Assembly: GCA_905331475.1 (NCBI GenBank)
Contig: CAJNYU010000502.1
Coordinates: 62,001-126,000 of the forward strand
Source: Rotaria socialis
Lineage: Eukaryota; Rotifera; Eurotatoria; Philodinida; Philodinidae
DNA: 64,000 nt
Direction of reading: 5' to 3'
Shown: in pieces, positions 1-12,144 of the stretch
Numbering within the stretch: position 1 is the stretch's first letter
How the letters are laid out: every line of letters begins with the position of its first letter
The notes under the pieces: model-generated
Databases searched by the model: none
Seen by the model: the letters and a program-made list of their open reading frames with translations, nothing else
What the model was told of the DNA's origin: nothing
Translations under genes and position numbers: made by a program

Positions 1-403
1 TACAAATTTCACATCATAAGAAACAAAATCCTCTGTAGATAATTTTTATTTATTACTATCCGTACTATGTTGAAAGTCTATTTTTTTACTTAAAAAAAAA
101 GATTAGACATTTCTTTTCTTTCCTTTCTAACGATAAGATCTAGGGCATGAAAGTGTATTTTGAGTACTCGGCCAAAATAGTTGTGCAGATGTTTTCTCGC
201 TCTAGTTTCAAATTCTTTTACAAAAATATTTTCATTTGTCTCTCGAATCTTCGAAAATACTTCTTTTATGTTAATTACGAAAAAGAAAAGAAATCTTTTT
301 ATTCTATTGCAAATATATTAAAACCATAAATCTATCAGTTTTTTTTATTACATCATAATACATCGTATGCCTGCGCTATCATCGCTATTATAAGCATGTA
401 CAG
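1..403. other. Intron or upstream sequence of the FN3 gene
   Basis: AT-rich with no supported exon. A 60-codon frame at 147-329 has no family resemblance and biased Phe/Lys content, so I do not call it. CAG at 401-403 is the acceptor chosen for the first visible exon. Confidence 0.5.
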
Positions 404-3091
404 ATATAATTCAAAAGTGTTTTGGTGTACTTGCCATGAAATACTTGAGCTGTGGTAAAAAAAAGAAATGTCATCGAAAGAACGCATAGATAACGAATTG
501 TTTCTATTGATAAAGTGAATATCGAGTGTTCGTTTCTAGAAAAACCTGGTCCTATACAATTAAAAAAGTCATGCGAAGCTTATGATCGTCGATATGTGCA
601 ATGTACACTTCTTGCACCAACAGTGGCACGTGCAACCCAAAATAAGTTTACTCCAACTTATGAATTTGTGGAACAGAATACTGAGTATAATTTCAATGAT
701 TTTTTTTCCAATGAATACTCTTTATTTTATTTTTTCTATTTAGAAATTACTATAACATTAAACAAGTAACTGTGAATATCACGGACGAAAATGAGCTTGC
801 TGTTAATTTTATACCATTTGATAAAAGTCGTATTCCAAAAAAAGCATTTATGCGTGTCAACATATCATTAAAGCCGTTTGGCTCAGAAAATTATACATTT
901 GAAATTGCACCGAGTAAAATACATGAAAATATTCATCTTTCTCTAGATAATTTGTATTTTATTTTTAGTACATTTAACTAAAGTCGATTTTCGAGTAGAA
1001 AATATTTCGGCGGATCAAGTAACTCTTATGATTGATCATAACAGAATAGGAACGATCAGTGAACGGCTCTGCACTGGACATGTTACACTAGTAGATAATA
1101 CAAAGCAATTGATTGGAGTTCAAGTTCGAGTTTGTTTAGTGCTGAAAAGTAGAAAGAGAGTTTTCCTCTTTTTGTAGGATATTCCTGAAACATCCTCTCA
1201 AATGATTTCGATCAATCGTCTTCGTCCATCAACAAACTATAAGATTTGTCTTCACTGTTTCTATGAACGAACTGATGAATCGTTTACTAAAGAGATATGC
1301 CGTTCGATTACAACTAAAGGTAACTTTTTATTGTTTGTATCGAATACATCTATTGTAGGAAATTTAGAAGCGTCGCAATTCGTTCTATGGCTGGTTGGAT
1401 CTGTCTTTGGAATCGGAGGTTTCATATTAATCGTGATCTTGTACGTATGACAAAAGTGAAAGTTGTCATCAATGAATGATTGCTTTGTTTCAGATGCATT
1501 GTTTTTAAGAAGATATGCAAGAAAACAGACATTCCAAAGGTTAGTAATTTATGCGTATATTTTTTCAGACTTAAACTAAAGAAAGTAAACTATACGAAAA
1601 TGTTTTGCTTTATGTTGCAGAGTTATTGCAATGCTCAGTCAACTATATTCATGATATCAGTATAGAATAGTTAACAGGGATGTAGGTTAAATTTCAATCA
1701 TTTTCTAATGAGTCTGTCCGAGCGTGTAAGTTAATATTAGGAAGAAAGTCGAAAACATACTTTTTAGTGATTCAAATTCGGTAAAATATGCTGTAACCCT
1801 AGATTTTTGTATAATCTACTATTTCTTTTCCTTATTTATTAATCATGAATGGAAAAACATAAGTAATAAGAGAATTTCGTATCATCTGCAGTTGTGTTTC
1901 TTACTTCTTGAAGGTAGGCGTCCAAACCTGAATGTTTCCGAAATATGATTTATCACATGAGCTATTTCTAAATTATTTTGAGTTAACAGTCTGCATTTTT
2001 AATAAGAAAAAAATGGATATGTTTTCATTGTGGTTAGAAATACAATCTCACACTTCTACTGATAAAAATCATAAATATTGATTCATTCGGTTGTAAATTC
2101 TTTGCGTTTCGAAGTATTTGAAGACATTGTACAATGAATTTACTTAAAATATTGTCTTACATAAAATGTACTCGCACAGTTGTAAAGGCTGTGTTGCAGT
2201 ATCTAAATCGAAGCGGTCCTAAAAACAACTCTCTCGCTCTCTCTCTCTCTCTCATACTTTCACGCCTCTTAAATTTTCTATTTATGTTTGGCTAATATAT
2301 CTTCATTTAATTTATTTTCTTGTTATAGGTAAAACGATCAAATCGCTCCGAAGAAGTCAGTTACAGCAGCTCATCAGAGGTTAGCTTTTTGAAATTAGTA
2401 GCTATATTGATTTGTACACCAGTTAAATGGATGATTTTGTGCGAATGTAATTTAAAACTTTGTGCGATTTGAAAACGTTATAGTTTTTATTACTAATAAC
2501 TAGTTTATCAGAAATAATAAATAATAAAGTTATGCTTCTGAAAAATATTCAAATATGAAAGAACAAATAAGTCTTAGACAGAGATTAGCATGCCAAAATG
2601 ACAGAAGAAGATTTTGATTTTTGCCCTATGCTCATATTTGTTATCAGGTAACTTTTCAGAATAAATCATATGTATTCAATAGCGATTATCACATTTGGAG
2701 TTCTGTTTAGGATGATCAGCATGAACCTATTGCACGTTTGACTGATAGTAATCGATACACTAATGAAGTGAATATTATAATTCATGGCTTCGCTCTTTTA
2801 AATCATATTTTTCTCTGTATTCTCCTCTAGCCTAGAAATACTGTTAATGATTCAACAATTTATCATTCTCCACCATTCGCACATGGTGACTACATACTAG
2901 AGAATGGTGAAATTGATGAAATTGATCCATTTTTAGATCCCAAATATCAATATATAGTAAATATAAAGCCATACTCAAATAAAAAATTTAACGAATTCTA
3001 AATTTTTATTTAGGAAGGTCTTTTGAATGATATCACAGATAACAATATAGTGAATCCGGATACAGTTGATCTTACAAGGTCAAAAAATTAA
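404..3091 (+). CDS. Single-pass membrane protein with FN3-like ectodomain (5' end missing)
   Basis: I place exons at about 404-454, 516-684, 744-913, 969-1123, 1178-1319, 1359-1440, 1494-1539, 2329-2379, 2711-2767, 2831-2956 and 3014-3091. All have GT-AG borders and matching phases and give about 374 residues ending in TAA. The ectodomain has beta-rich segments with paired cysteines and a typical FN3 ending (LRPSTNYKICLHCFYE, then CRSITTK). One hydrophobic helix follows (FVLWLVGSVFGIGGFILIVI), then a basic KKICKK stop-transfer stretch and a roughly 125-residue acidic, Ser/Asp/Tyr-rich tail. No signal peptide is visible in the first exon, so coding sequence probably continues upstream beyond the window. 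The two-module cysteine pattern resembles class I cytokine receptors, but no WSxWS box is present. I can support receptor-like FN3 membrane protein, not a specific ligand. The 1540-2328 and 2380-2710 introns could hide extra exons. Confidence 0.6.
2228..2254. repeat. CT dinucleotide microsatellite
   Basis: About 12 CT units inside the 1540-2328 intron of the FN3 gene. Confidence 0.85.
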
Positions 3092-3641
3092 TGATATTTG
3101 TATTCATATGTCATGATCATCGTCGTCCGCTAGAATATTCTAAGCACGGCTTATGCACAAATATATAAAACTCAATGACTGTTATTGAACGTGAGCTTGG
3201 TGGAAAAAAAAACTGGCGTGTATTTCATTTTGATAGTCTTTATTTATATATGTATATGTTTTTTTTGTTGAATCATAAGCATTCGTCGTTTTTTTAAGAC
3301 GATGCAAAGAAAAAAGAAACAGATCCAATTGAATTTCTTCAATCGATATAAATCGTTTGAATACAAAGTAATAATTTGATGTATGAGAAGTACATGGCCA
3401 TACATATATCCGTACTTGTTAACATAGGTGCAGTTACAAGAAAAAAAACTCAAGCTGAATTTTTTTATGCAGATCAGCGCGTTTTTTTTGTGTTAAAAGA
3501 GAGAACATAAGAAGAATCGAACCAATGGAGAATAAATATTTGTGTACACTTTAGTATAGCTGTACATATATTACCAGCATTTTACGTGTACCTCCGCATT
3601 CATACATACATACACATACATACGTTTATTCGTGTAAAATC
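3092..3641. other. Intergenic, FN3 gene to first polybasic gene
   Basis: AT-rich; nothing coding supported. Tandem CATA words at 3600-3625 lie just before the next start codon. Confidence 0.5.
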
Positions 3642-4370
3642 ATGATAATGCTAAAAGTTATTTTATTAGTTCTAATGATTTCAACGACCTGTAAGTTATC
3701 TGAATTGATTGTTTTTGATTATGAATACATGTATAGAGTATATTGAATAGTTGTGGATGCGCGTGCACGTCGTCGACGGCGTCAATTATCATCAGCGAGT
3801 TATTATATATCGGATATAAATCCTTATTCGAGTTCTTATTCTGCTACAGCACCTCTAACATACCCATCGGGTTCATATTATAATGGTCCTAATTATGGTT
3901 ATCCAAATATGGGTGTTACTGGAGATCAGCCTATGTATTCAGCGGATAACAGTGGTGTTCAGAATCAATATGGTGGAGGATATCCATCTAATTATAACAA
4001 TAATAATCAGTATCCGTTTGGAACAAATCAGAATTATCAGCTTCCTAATTTAGGAAGTACCTATGGTAGTGGACTATATGGAGCATATGGATCACTGTTG
4101 TATGGTTATGCACCTGTAGGATTTAACAATCAATATCCCAATTGGCAACAAGGAAATATTGCTCAATATTATACAGGTGGAACCGGTAGTGGTTTATCTA
4201 ATCCTGGCTTTCAATGGTATCGAAAATTTCGAAATGTTCCTATTCAAGGACAATTAAATGAAAATTTCGATCGTAAACCTATGGGTCCAAATCCACAATT
4301 GCCTATGGAAAACCAGGCCATGCCCAATGTTCGAGCTAAACGAAGAGTTCGATCAAATTTACAGATATGA
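3642..4370 (+). CDS. Secreted Tyr/Gly/Asn-rich protein with polybasic N-terminus
   Basis: Two exons (3642-3690 and 3751-4370) encode 222 residues. Exon 1 is a signal peptide (MIMLKVILLVLMISTT); a phase-1 intron falls right after it. The mature chain opens with ARARRRRRQL, a run that could be cut by furin-like convertases. The rest is low complexity, rich in Tyr, Gly, Asn, Pro and Gln with YGYPNMG-type stretches, and ends with another basic patch (AKRRVRS). There are no cysteines and no recognisable fold. Composition suggests a structural, matrix, mucus or adhesive secretion, which is inference. The next gene downstream has the same architecture and intron position and is probably a paralogue. 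The start is the first ATG and gives a clean signal peptide. Confidence 0.75.
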
Positions 4371-5363
4371 TCTATTCATACTCATATTTGCACGATTTAT
4401 TACACTCATAAAATTGAAATGACATAGACTTGACAATTACTGGTTTTTTTTTGCTTATGCAAATTGTAAAAAGCTTTTTCTGTTTATTTTTATTTCTTTA
4501 TTAATACTCAGTTGAGTTTCGTTGGAACCGTATCGATTTGATTAGATTTGTTATTCCTATCAGCCAACAGAACGAGAAAAATAATAAAAGATGATGTCTC
4601 CTAGTTTTATTTATCATTAAGAAAAATTTTCCTTCGGGATATTTGTTTTGACGATTACTTATTTAACTTTATTATCGAAGGAGAGCGAATGACATATGAA
4701 ATCGTTTTTCTTTTTCATCTGTAAAACAAGGTGTATGGCATAAAAGAAATTGTTGATTCTGTACAATTAACTTCACTCTCTTAAAGAAATAAAGAGCCCA
4801 AAAAAATTCATTAAAAATAAGAAAAGAGTCCCATGAAGAACGAAGAGAAAATTGTACAGATATGAAAGATCTCTATAATTACGTTTATTATTGCCTCGCT
4901 CTCAGCCAGTTGAAGGTGAAACATTGGCGAACAATATATATATATATATATATATATACGGCAGGCAGTTAGCAGCAATTGCGTTGAATGCATATTCTTG
5001 ACTGCGTGTATAATATAAAAGAAACCGAAAGACTCCAAAAGAGAAACAGAAGAAAAGTTTGTTGTCATACATCTTGATAGTACATAAGAACTAACGACAA
5101 GGACTAAGACGAGAGAAATAAATATTTGGAGAATACAGGAAGGAAAGGCTTCTTTCTTTTATGTAGTTACTGTCAATGTAAAGCTATTTGTGTACATGGA
5201 CTTTTATTTGAATAGGGAAAAAAGGAAGTAGAATTACCACGAAAACTATGATATAGCAGACATTGTTAACAAAGTATTTCTAAAATTTAGAATCAAATAA
5301 TATTTCTCAACATTTTCAGATTATCGAATTAAGAGAATATTCTAAGTAAAAAAAAAGTATACA
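4371..5363. other. Intergenic with TA microsatellite
   Basis: Separates the two polybasic secreted genes. A (TA)n run of about 13 units lies at about 4933-4958. The minus-strand frame at 4811-5068 runs through this repeat and is not credible. Confidence 0.5.
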
Positions 5364-6247
5364 ATGCAGTGGATTAATAGAATAATGTTTCTAGTAGTTT
5401 TGCAATTACTACTGATCACTGGTAAGTATATGGCTTCTATAGGTTATGTAATCAACTTTGTTAACTTCATCTTTTATTTAGATACTCATAGTAGTGCTAG
5501 TCATCGTCGTCGTCGTCGTCGTCAAACATCAGGCTCATTGTATGGTACAAATGCTGGCTTAGGTTCAAGTGCACCGGCAGGTTTTAATTATCCTGCAAAT
5601 ACGAATTTTGATGGTATACGTATGAATAATCTCGATGCACGAGATCTCTACCTGAATCCATTGATTTCATCATCAGTAAACCATCATCCATTACAGAGTG
5701 TTAATTTATACGGTCTACCACGCCAACCAATAGATCAAGTGTTCGGTACAAATGAGCAATCGTCATCAAATGCTTTATTTAGTGGAAGTGCTTTCTATCC
5801 TGGTTAGTTTTCTACGTATAAAGAATAGAACTGAATATTAGTTTCTTTTTTTCTATTATATTTTAAGGAGCCGCTGGTGGTTCATCACTCTTCCATTCAA
5901 ATACTCAAATGGCTTATCCAGCCAATACAAATCAAGTGCTAACACATAGACATTTTCCTAGTCCAACGTCGAATATGAATAATAATCCATTTGCGAATAA
6001 TAGAGAACCATCAGCAAATCGTAATACTTATTTCGGATCGATGGATGGCTATCCAAATAGAAATTCATGGTCAAATACAAATAGTGTTAATCGATACAAT
6101 CAAAATGCTGCCAATGGATGGCGTGCGAATAGAAACAATAACAATCAAAATTCGAATGCATACTATTATAATGGTAGTTATCGATTAGCGATATCATATT
6201 TTATTTTCGTTCTCTCATTGTCTGTTACTATGTTCTCAAAATTATAA
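5364..6247 (+). CDS. Secreted or GPI-anchored Asn/Ser-rich protein with polybasic N-terminus
   Basis: Exons 5364-5421, 5482-5802 and 5868-6247 give 252 residues. A signal peptide (MQWINRIMFLVVLQLLLIT) is followed by a phase-1 intron, then SHRRRRRRQTSGS, the same plan as the gene about 1 kb upstream. The middle is Asn/Ser/Tyr/Gly-rich. Unlike its neighbour it ends in a hydrophobic segment (LAISYFIFVLSLSVTMF) after small residues (YYNGS), which fits a GPI-anchor signal or a C-terminal membrane helix. The first intron is 60 nt and in frame, so retention would still give an open product with extra residues. No known domain is seen, and function is unknown. The pair looks like a tandem duplication that diverged strongly outside the signal and polybasic region. 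Confidence 0.72.
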
Positions 6248-8236
6248 ATCATACGGTCTTTTTACTTTTATCGAACTTTCGACCATCTATAGCTTTCGAC
6301 TGTTTTTTTTCTACTGTGCGATGTTTTTCTTTTGATATACATTTAGTAGTTTATATAAATTGAAAAAATGTGAAATGCGCAGTTACCATATTCGAAAAGT
6401 GCATTCATTATAAATGCATAGCACGGGTAGCTGTTTATTTCATGTTAATGGACGATTGAGTCAACATTGCATTTTGTTTTTTGACAGCGTCTTCCGATAT
6501 TACATAGATTAACTAAACAACTCGTCGTTTGTCATGTTGATATACCCTTGAGTTCTGCTTTTCAATCAGCAACAAAAAAGAAAAAAGAAACAAAGTCGAT
6601 CGAATGATCCACTTTTATGAAAAATAACTTGTGATAGAGGAGTATATGGCTAGGTTAGTTTCTATGTAGAATCTATTAGCAAAGTGCAAAAGGATAGATC
6701 TTTTGAGTAATTTGCTTATATGTACTTTTATCGTAGTTGTTGTCGTAGATATAAATAGCAATAATTTTCATAAGGACGTCAGTGGTTTAATTTTACCTTT
6801 TTGCTGAAGAATCTTCATTAGTATGATTTTTTTAAACGTTTAACCGCATGATTTATTTTTCGTTTCTTTGAAGATATATATATATACAGGTGAATAGTTG
6901 ACTGTTGTTTTGTTGAAACATTTTCTGTCTCAGTAAGTAGTCTTGATCGAAATATTAATCGTCCGCTTTAAAATAAATTTTTGATGATTCTTTGAATTCT
7001 TTTCGACAGAGTTTTTTGTTTTGAAAAAATTTAATTATCAATTTCAATTATAGAAAACAAATGAAGGTCAGGTGATATCTGTAATTGAGTAGCAGTTTGT
7101 TTTGTATTATTCAAGTCAACGTTTTGTACTTGAGAATTTGTTATGTTTATCTGCTGACAATTGAATTAGGTATCCATCTCTTTTTTGTGTGTATAGATTG
7201 TGTAGTTTTATTTGTCATTCACCTGAAGATTGTCATCTGTTTGAAGAATAAGAAAAAAAAATGAAACGAATTCTTATGTGAGAATATGTTTGCCTTTGTG
7301 AATGAGAAGCCAGTTGCTCTTATCATCAATTCGATTTCTCTGCCATAGGCACGAAAATACACTTCGGCATTGTTGATGTTACTCTCAAACTTTTTGTTGT
7401 ATTCTTTTTTCGTGTCGTTGAATTCGAGTGGAAAACGATGTTTGTTTCGTTCTTGCACACCTTCTTTTTCTCTTTGTCAATCGTTTAGTGATGACTCTGT
7501 CAAACATACAAAACGTAAGAAAAAAGAGAGATTAAAAAGTGGTTTACCTGTTGTGTCAACGAAACGTAAAGCAACATCAGTAGCGACGACGGCAACGCTG
7601 AAATTTGATTACAGATAACAAAATAAAATTTGTATATCAGAATAATTAACATCTATTGCTCGGTAACGAGCTGTTGTTGTAAGTAGAAAAACATCGATAA
7701 AATCTTATTAGCAAGTACGACCTAACTTTTTTTTCTCTCCGGTGTCAAAACGGCATATGTAAATATATATGCGGAGTGCGTATTGTAATCTGCTAATCAT
7801 AAAACTTTTTGTTTTTGTGGCGAGCTCCTCAATCATCTTGTTAACGAAAGAAATTAATACGTTTGATATTTGTTTGAATTTTAGTGAGACGTATTATTCT
7901 GTAAATCTCGAGATTTATTATTTTTTTGCCATTTTTTTCTAAACTCATATATTGATGATAATGTAAGTATTTTTGTCATTTAAAATTCGCACGGAATACA
8001 TACTGCTGCATTAACAGTATTTGTCATTCATTTCTTTTTTATTTGAGAAGAATTAAATTCTTCATGTGAATATACAGAGAACAAAACTAAAAGAATGCCT
8101 GCCAATTTGTTTTGTCGTAATAAAATTTTAATGCGTCCAATATTGATAAAAAAGTTTTGTTTTCAACTTGCATCAAAACTATGTTTGAAGATTTATTTGC
8201 TTTTAGTTTGATAACATTTTTGTTGTTATACCAACT
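6248..8236. other. Intergenic, no gene supported
   Basis: Short frames on both strands at 7219-7618 overlap each other and show no family match. The region would hold the 3' end of the GPI-like gene and the promoter of the CNBD gene. Confidence 0.45.
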
Positions 8237-11200
8237 ATGTCAATATCTCTGCACTGCCATGTTCCTCGTGATAAATCTCGTCAAAGCAATGCATTTCGTT
8301 CGAAAAGTCAACCGTCAGTCGAACAGCGCTCTAGCATTTATCAGCCATTAAATCCAATCGTTGCACATCCAATGAAAACTTATTTCGAAAATATTCTTCA
8401 CTTAACGCCTTATCGTTTTATAACAGTATCGAATTCATTTGTTAACCGAACAAGAATATCGCCAAGTTCAAGTATATTTGTGCAAAGTGATCGTTCAACA
8501 CATGGAAAAACTGGACAACCATCCGCTGTTTCAGTTTATAGTAATCATTCAACAAATGTTAATTCATTCTATGAAAATCGAGTAGATTTATTAATGCTTT
8601 GGTCGTCATTGATTTCGATCTGTTTCTTCTAGTTTTTGCCAAGTAAATTGACATTGAAGTTTCGTCGTGCAGGTAACTTAGTTTTATTCGCAATGTATTG
8701 GTGTAAGTTTGCCCGGAAAAAGTATGAACAAAAAGCAGTAGGGGAAAAAAATGTCATTTCCTTTCTTTTATTATCATAGAAATCAGCAACGTTCAGTTCT
8801 CTATCAATCCTATTTACAAACAGCTGGTCCAACAGAAAAGTACATGTTCGATAAGTCGAATTTTAAAATTCAAGCCGTAAGAAAAACAATAACTTAATTC
8901 TTTCTTATTATTGACTTTCAAAATTCATAGTTCGAAATTTTGCCCGTAGTGCAAAAGTTTTTTAAACAAACAGCCAATGAACGCATCATGGATAATGCCG
9001 AACAGGTAAGGATTATTATAAATAGCTGCGATAGATGCTACATAATTTATTAAAGCTTTTAATCATGTTAAACCTATTGGTTGTTTTGAATTTTTTATCA
9101 AAATAATTATCTAAAATTTCTTTTAATAAATCTTCATAACTACTTGAAGATTTGATTTCATAGTAGAATAATTTAAATTTTTTAATCAATTCATCTACTT
9201 GAGAATAGCTCACTTGACGAGAATAGCCTCGATGTTTAATTCCAATTAAAGAATATGAAAAAATATGTTCGCTCTGAATTAAAGGTAGGCAACGATCAAT
9301 AAGATGATTAAATGACATTTGATTATTGATGTCATAGACAAATAGAAGACAATCAGCAAGTGAACAAATAGACATAAAATTATTTTCAGTTTGATATGTT
9401 AGATTAATAGAATGAAATTTTAAATGAAGTTTTTCTTCATTGGACTGTTTATTTCTTTGATAAATAATATTAAATGAATTATGGTGGTTTTTAAATGATT
9501 TTCTCCGTTGAAATGTATTTTCAACGAAATTTTTTATTAATCTTGATTTACCAATATTTTTATCGCCAATAAGAAATATGTTTATAATCAATTGTTTATG
9601 TAAATATCTATTTTCTTCTGTGTGAGATTTATTACCAATTGATGCATTATTATTTTGATTTTTTACATGAAACGATGCTAGTTGAAATTCGGCATTTTCA
9701 TAAAACATTATTTTGTGACCTTGATAATCAGTGGTATAAATTCGCTTTAATTTAGATTCGAAAATGTTTATCTGATATTAAACCATTTACACGGTTACCA
9801 ATACAATTTCAAGATGACTTATTGCGCCTAGCTTGGTATGAATGGTAAGAGAAAGGTCTTTGTTTTTTGATTATTCATGTTGACACAAAATTTTCCCAAG
9901 GATAATTCAATTACATATATAGACGTCCGTTGTAGAACTATTCAATAGAAAAAAATGTTGTTCTTTCATTAGATCAGTCGAAGAAAAGTCGAAAAATTTT
10001 GTGCTCTCTTTGAACAAAAGAAATTCTTAAGTATTTCTAAAGGCGAAAAGTTTTTATTCAAACAGTAGTAAACCTACAGGAGGAGCCGGAAAATCAATCA
10101 CAAAGATAATAACAAAGCGAACAATCACGAAATGTCAGATTTCTGACAGTCTAATATATTACTGAATCGAAATTGATAGATCATCAAAATTTATTATTCT
10201 ATTATTAGTCATCTTGATAAGCGCACAATTGTTCGACAAGGTGAACGGGCTGCTTATTTTTATATAATATTGTCTGGCTCAGCCATTCCAACATATAAAC
10301 GAGCAGCTGATGGTAATATCGAAACATTGGATGTTTTAAAACGAGGATGCACATTCGGAGTAAAATATTTCGTTGAAATTAATCTAAAAAAAATCTTTTT
10401 TTTTTTGTTTTTTTTTTTTATTCAAGGAAAAAGGTATAATGGCCAATTCAACACAAAGTTTTACTGTTACATCACAAACCAAGATTGAATTATTAGTTTT
10501 ATGGAAAGAAGTAAACAGATAGGAGTGTCACTATTTTGAAAATATTCGTTTTTTTTTCCCGTAGGATTTTAAATCAATCTTTATGAGTACGGATCGACAT
10601 TGCAGTAAAGATAATATAGAATTTTTGAAGTAATTTGAGTTTACTTTTTAATTATTTAAAAATATCGGATTTTATGGTTTTAAAAGAAACCATGTGCCAT
10701 TTCTACATGGTTTTCCAGTTGAACGTTTAACTGAAACACCGAATTCAATTCAGCATTGTCATTTTAGGTAAATTGACATATTTTTTTACCAGAATTTCGA
10801 ATTATTTATTAATAAATATAGACAATTGGAAGTAATTGCAAAAGATAGTCGCCGTATGCAACATTTATTTATAGTTAAAAAAGGTTCACTTGATGTATGG
10901 AAACGTCTTGATCCCAGTGATTCTGTTCGAACAATGACAAAAAAGAATTCTGTTCAAGTCGAAGAACAAAGTTTGTTTCTTTAACTTTTTTTTCCAAATA
11001 AAAAATCTTTTTTTTTCCCTTTATTTAGCCCTTGACGATGAGGATGAAGCAACGGGAGATAATCGTACATTATTTTCAGAGGTTCAACTCAGCGGTGATA
11101 TTAATGAGTCTGCGTCGCATGACAGTGGACTCGAGGCTGATTTTCGATTGAGTCGTTTACGTCGTACATCAGTTGAAGATCAACGAATTTCATCTGCATT

Positions 11201-12144
11201 ATCGGCAGCAACTCGAATGGTTAACAATGATGTTAAAGTAATTGAATTTATTCAACAATTTGATTTCTTTATTTGATTTTATCTTGTAGAAATTTCCTGG
11301 TTTAGTTGATAAACGTGATCGACTGTTATTGATTGATTATGATAAACTATCAGTTGCTAGTAATACGACAAAATCCACATCAACAAATGCACATGCACAA
11401 CCAAGACGATCAACAATCAAAGTAAACGAAAAAAAGGGAAAATGTTTTGATAATAATATTTTATACTTTGCATTAGACACCTGTAAAATCTAAATTAATC
11501 AATCCCGATGCAATGTTTTATGTACATGTTAAAACAATCAATGAAGGTCAACATTTTGTAAGAATCTTTCCGATCGTCTTAAAAAATAAGATTTCCTGTC
11601 AGAATAAAAATTCGGAATGCAATAAATCGAGGAGAACTTTTCAGTCTATCTCACTTAATCTATTATTTTAATATCAGTTTTCGACTGCATTAGAAATAAA
11701 AGAAAAAGCTGACGATTTGAGTATCAAAAATTTATCCGATTCGAATTATGCGAAATAATAATGAAGTTTATAAACGAAATCGTATTTACTTAGGGTTTAA
11801 CGGATATGTTATTTCCAAATCAACCAGTATTAACCTTAGTTAGTAATGAATGTGAATGCATTTTATTAAATAAATCATCGTTTATACATCTTGCATCTGA
11901 TCCATTCAAACAGAGTATGCGTCGAAGTGAAATTCCATTTCCAAACGATACGGCCTTCTACAAAACGTATCATACAAATGAACTTTGGAAACGTTTTTCA
12001 AAACAAGTCTATCTCGATGCATTCGGACGAATTAATCAACAGCATCCAAAGAATATAAAACATTCAAGTAATATTAATGAACGAAAACATCATCAACAAC
12101 AGCAGCAGCAGCAACAAAAAACGATTCTTATCGGTGCTGCTTAA
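8237..12144 (+). CDS. Cyclic nucleotide-binding-domain protein, CNBD2-like
   Basis: Thirteen exons: 8237-8581, 8787-8876, 8931-9005, 9756-9844, 10209-10359, 10427-10510, 10565-10629, 10687-10767, 10822-10970, 11029-11237, 11290-11421, 11477-11557 and 11794-12144. Phases close and the CDS is 1902 nt, 633 aa. Residues about 180-300 form a CNBD, with RTIVRQGERAAYFYIILSG and the cassette start FGEKGIM. The usual cassette arginine is not visible (ANSTQSFTV follows), so cyclic nucleotide binding is doubtful. A second CNBD seems to start near residue 310 (HLFIVKKGSLDVW). It is interrupted by about 110 mostly polar residues and resumes with VKTINEGQHFGLTDMLFP. The C-terminus has a Gln run coded by CAA/CAG. 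Soluble CNBD proteins of this type are known from sperm and cilia in animals; a role here is inference. The 750-nt intron 3 hosts another gene on the opposite strand. The start ATG is the first one suited to this frame, but an upstream exon cannot be excluded. Confidence 0.8.
9016..9708 (-). CDS. Degenerate Ras-like small GTPase nested in a host intron
   Basis: A single uninterrupted ORF of 230 residues lies entirely within intron 3 (9006-9755) of the CNBD gene, on the opposite strand. A P-loop is clear at residues 48-55 (GDKNIGKS) after a hydrophobic strand (IINIFLI). Later segments match the Ras fold: LADCLLFVYDINNQMSFNHL corresponds to the strand and helix after switch II, and SLIGIKHRGYSRQVS to the region where NKxD normally sits. 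The G3 motif DxxG and the G4 motif NKxD are both absent, so nucleotide specificity and hydrolysis are probably altered or lost. There is no C-terminal CAAX box (ends YRSYL). Lack of introns in an intron-rich neighbourhood suggests a retrocopy that stayed open, which is inference. An intact 693-nt frame argues against simple decay. Confidence 0.72.
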   Translation of the reverse strand: MFYENAEFQLASFHVKNQNNNASIGNKSHTEENRYLHKQLIINIFLIGDKNIGKSRLIKNFVENTFQRRKSFKNHHNSFNIIYQRNKQSNEEKLHLKFHSINLTYQTENNFMSICSLADCLLFVYDINNQMSFNHLIDRCLPLIQSEHIFSYSLIGIKHRGYSRQVSYSQVDELIKKFKLFYYEIKSSSSYEDLLKEILDNYFDKKFKTTNRFNMIKSFNKLCSIYRSYL

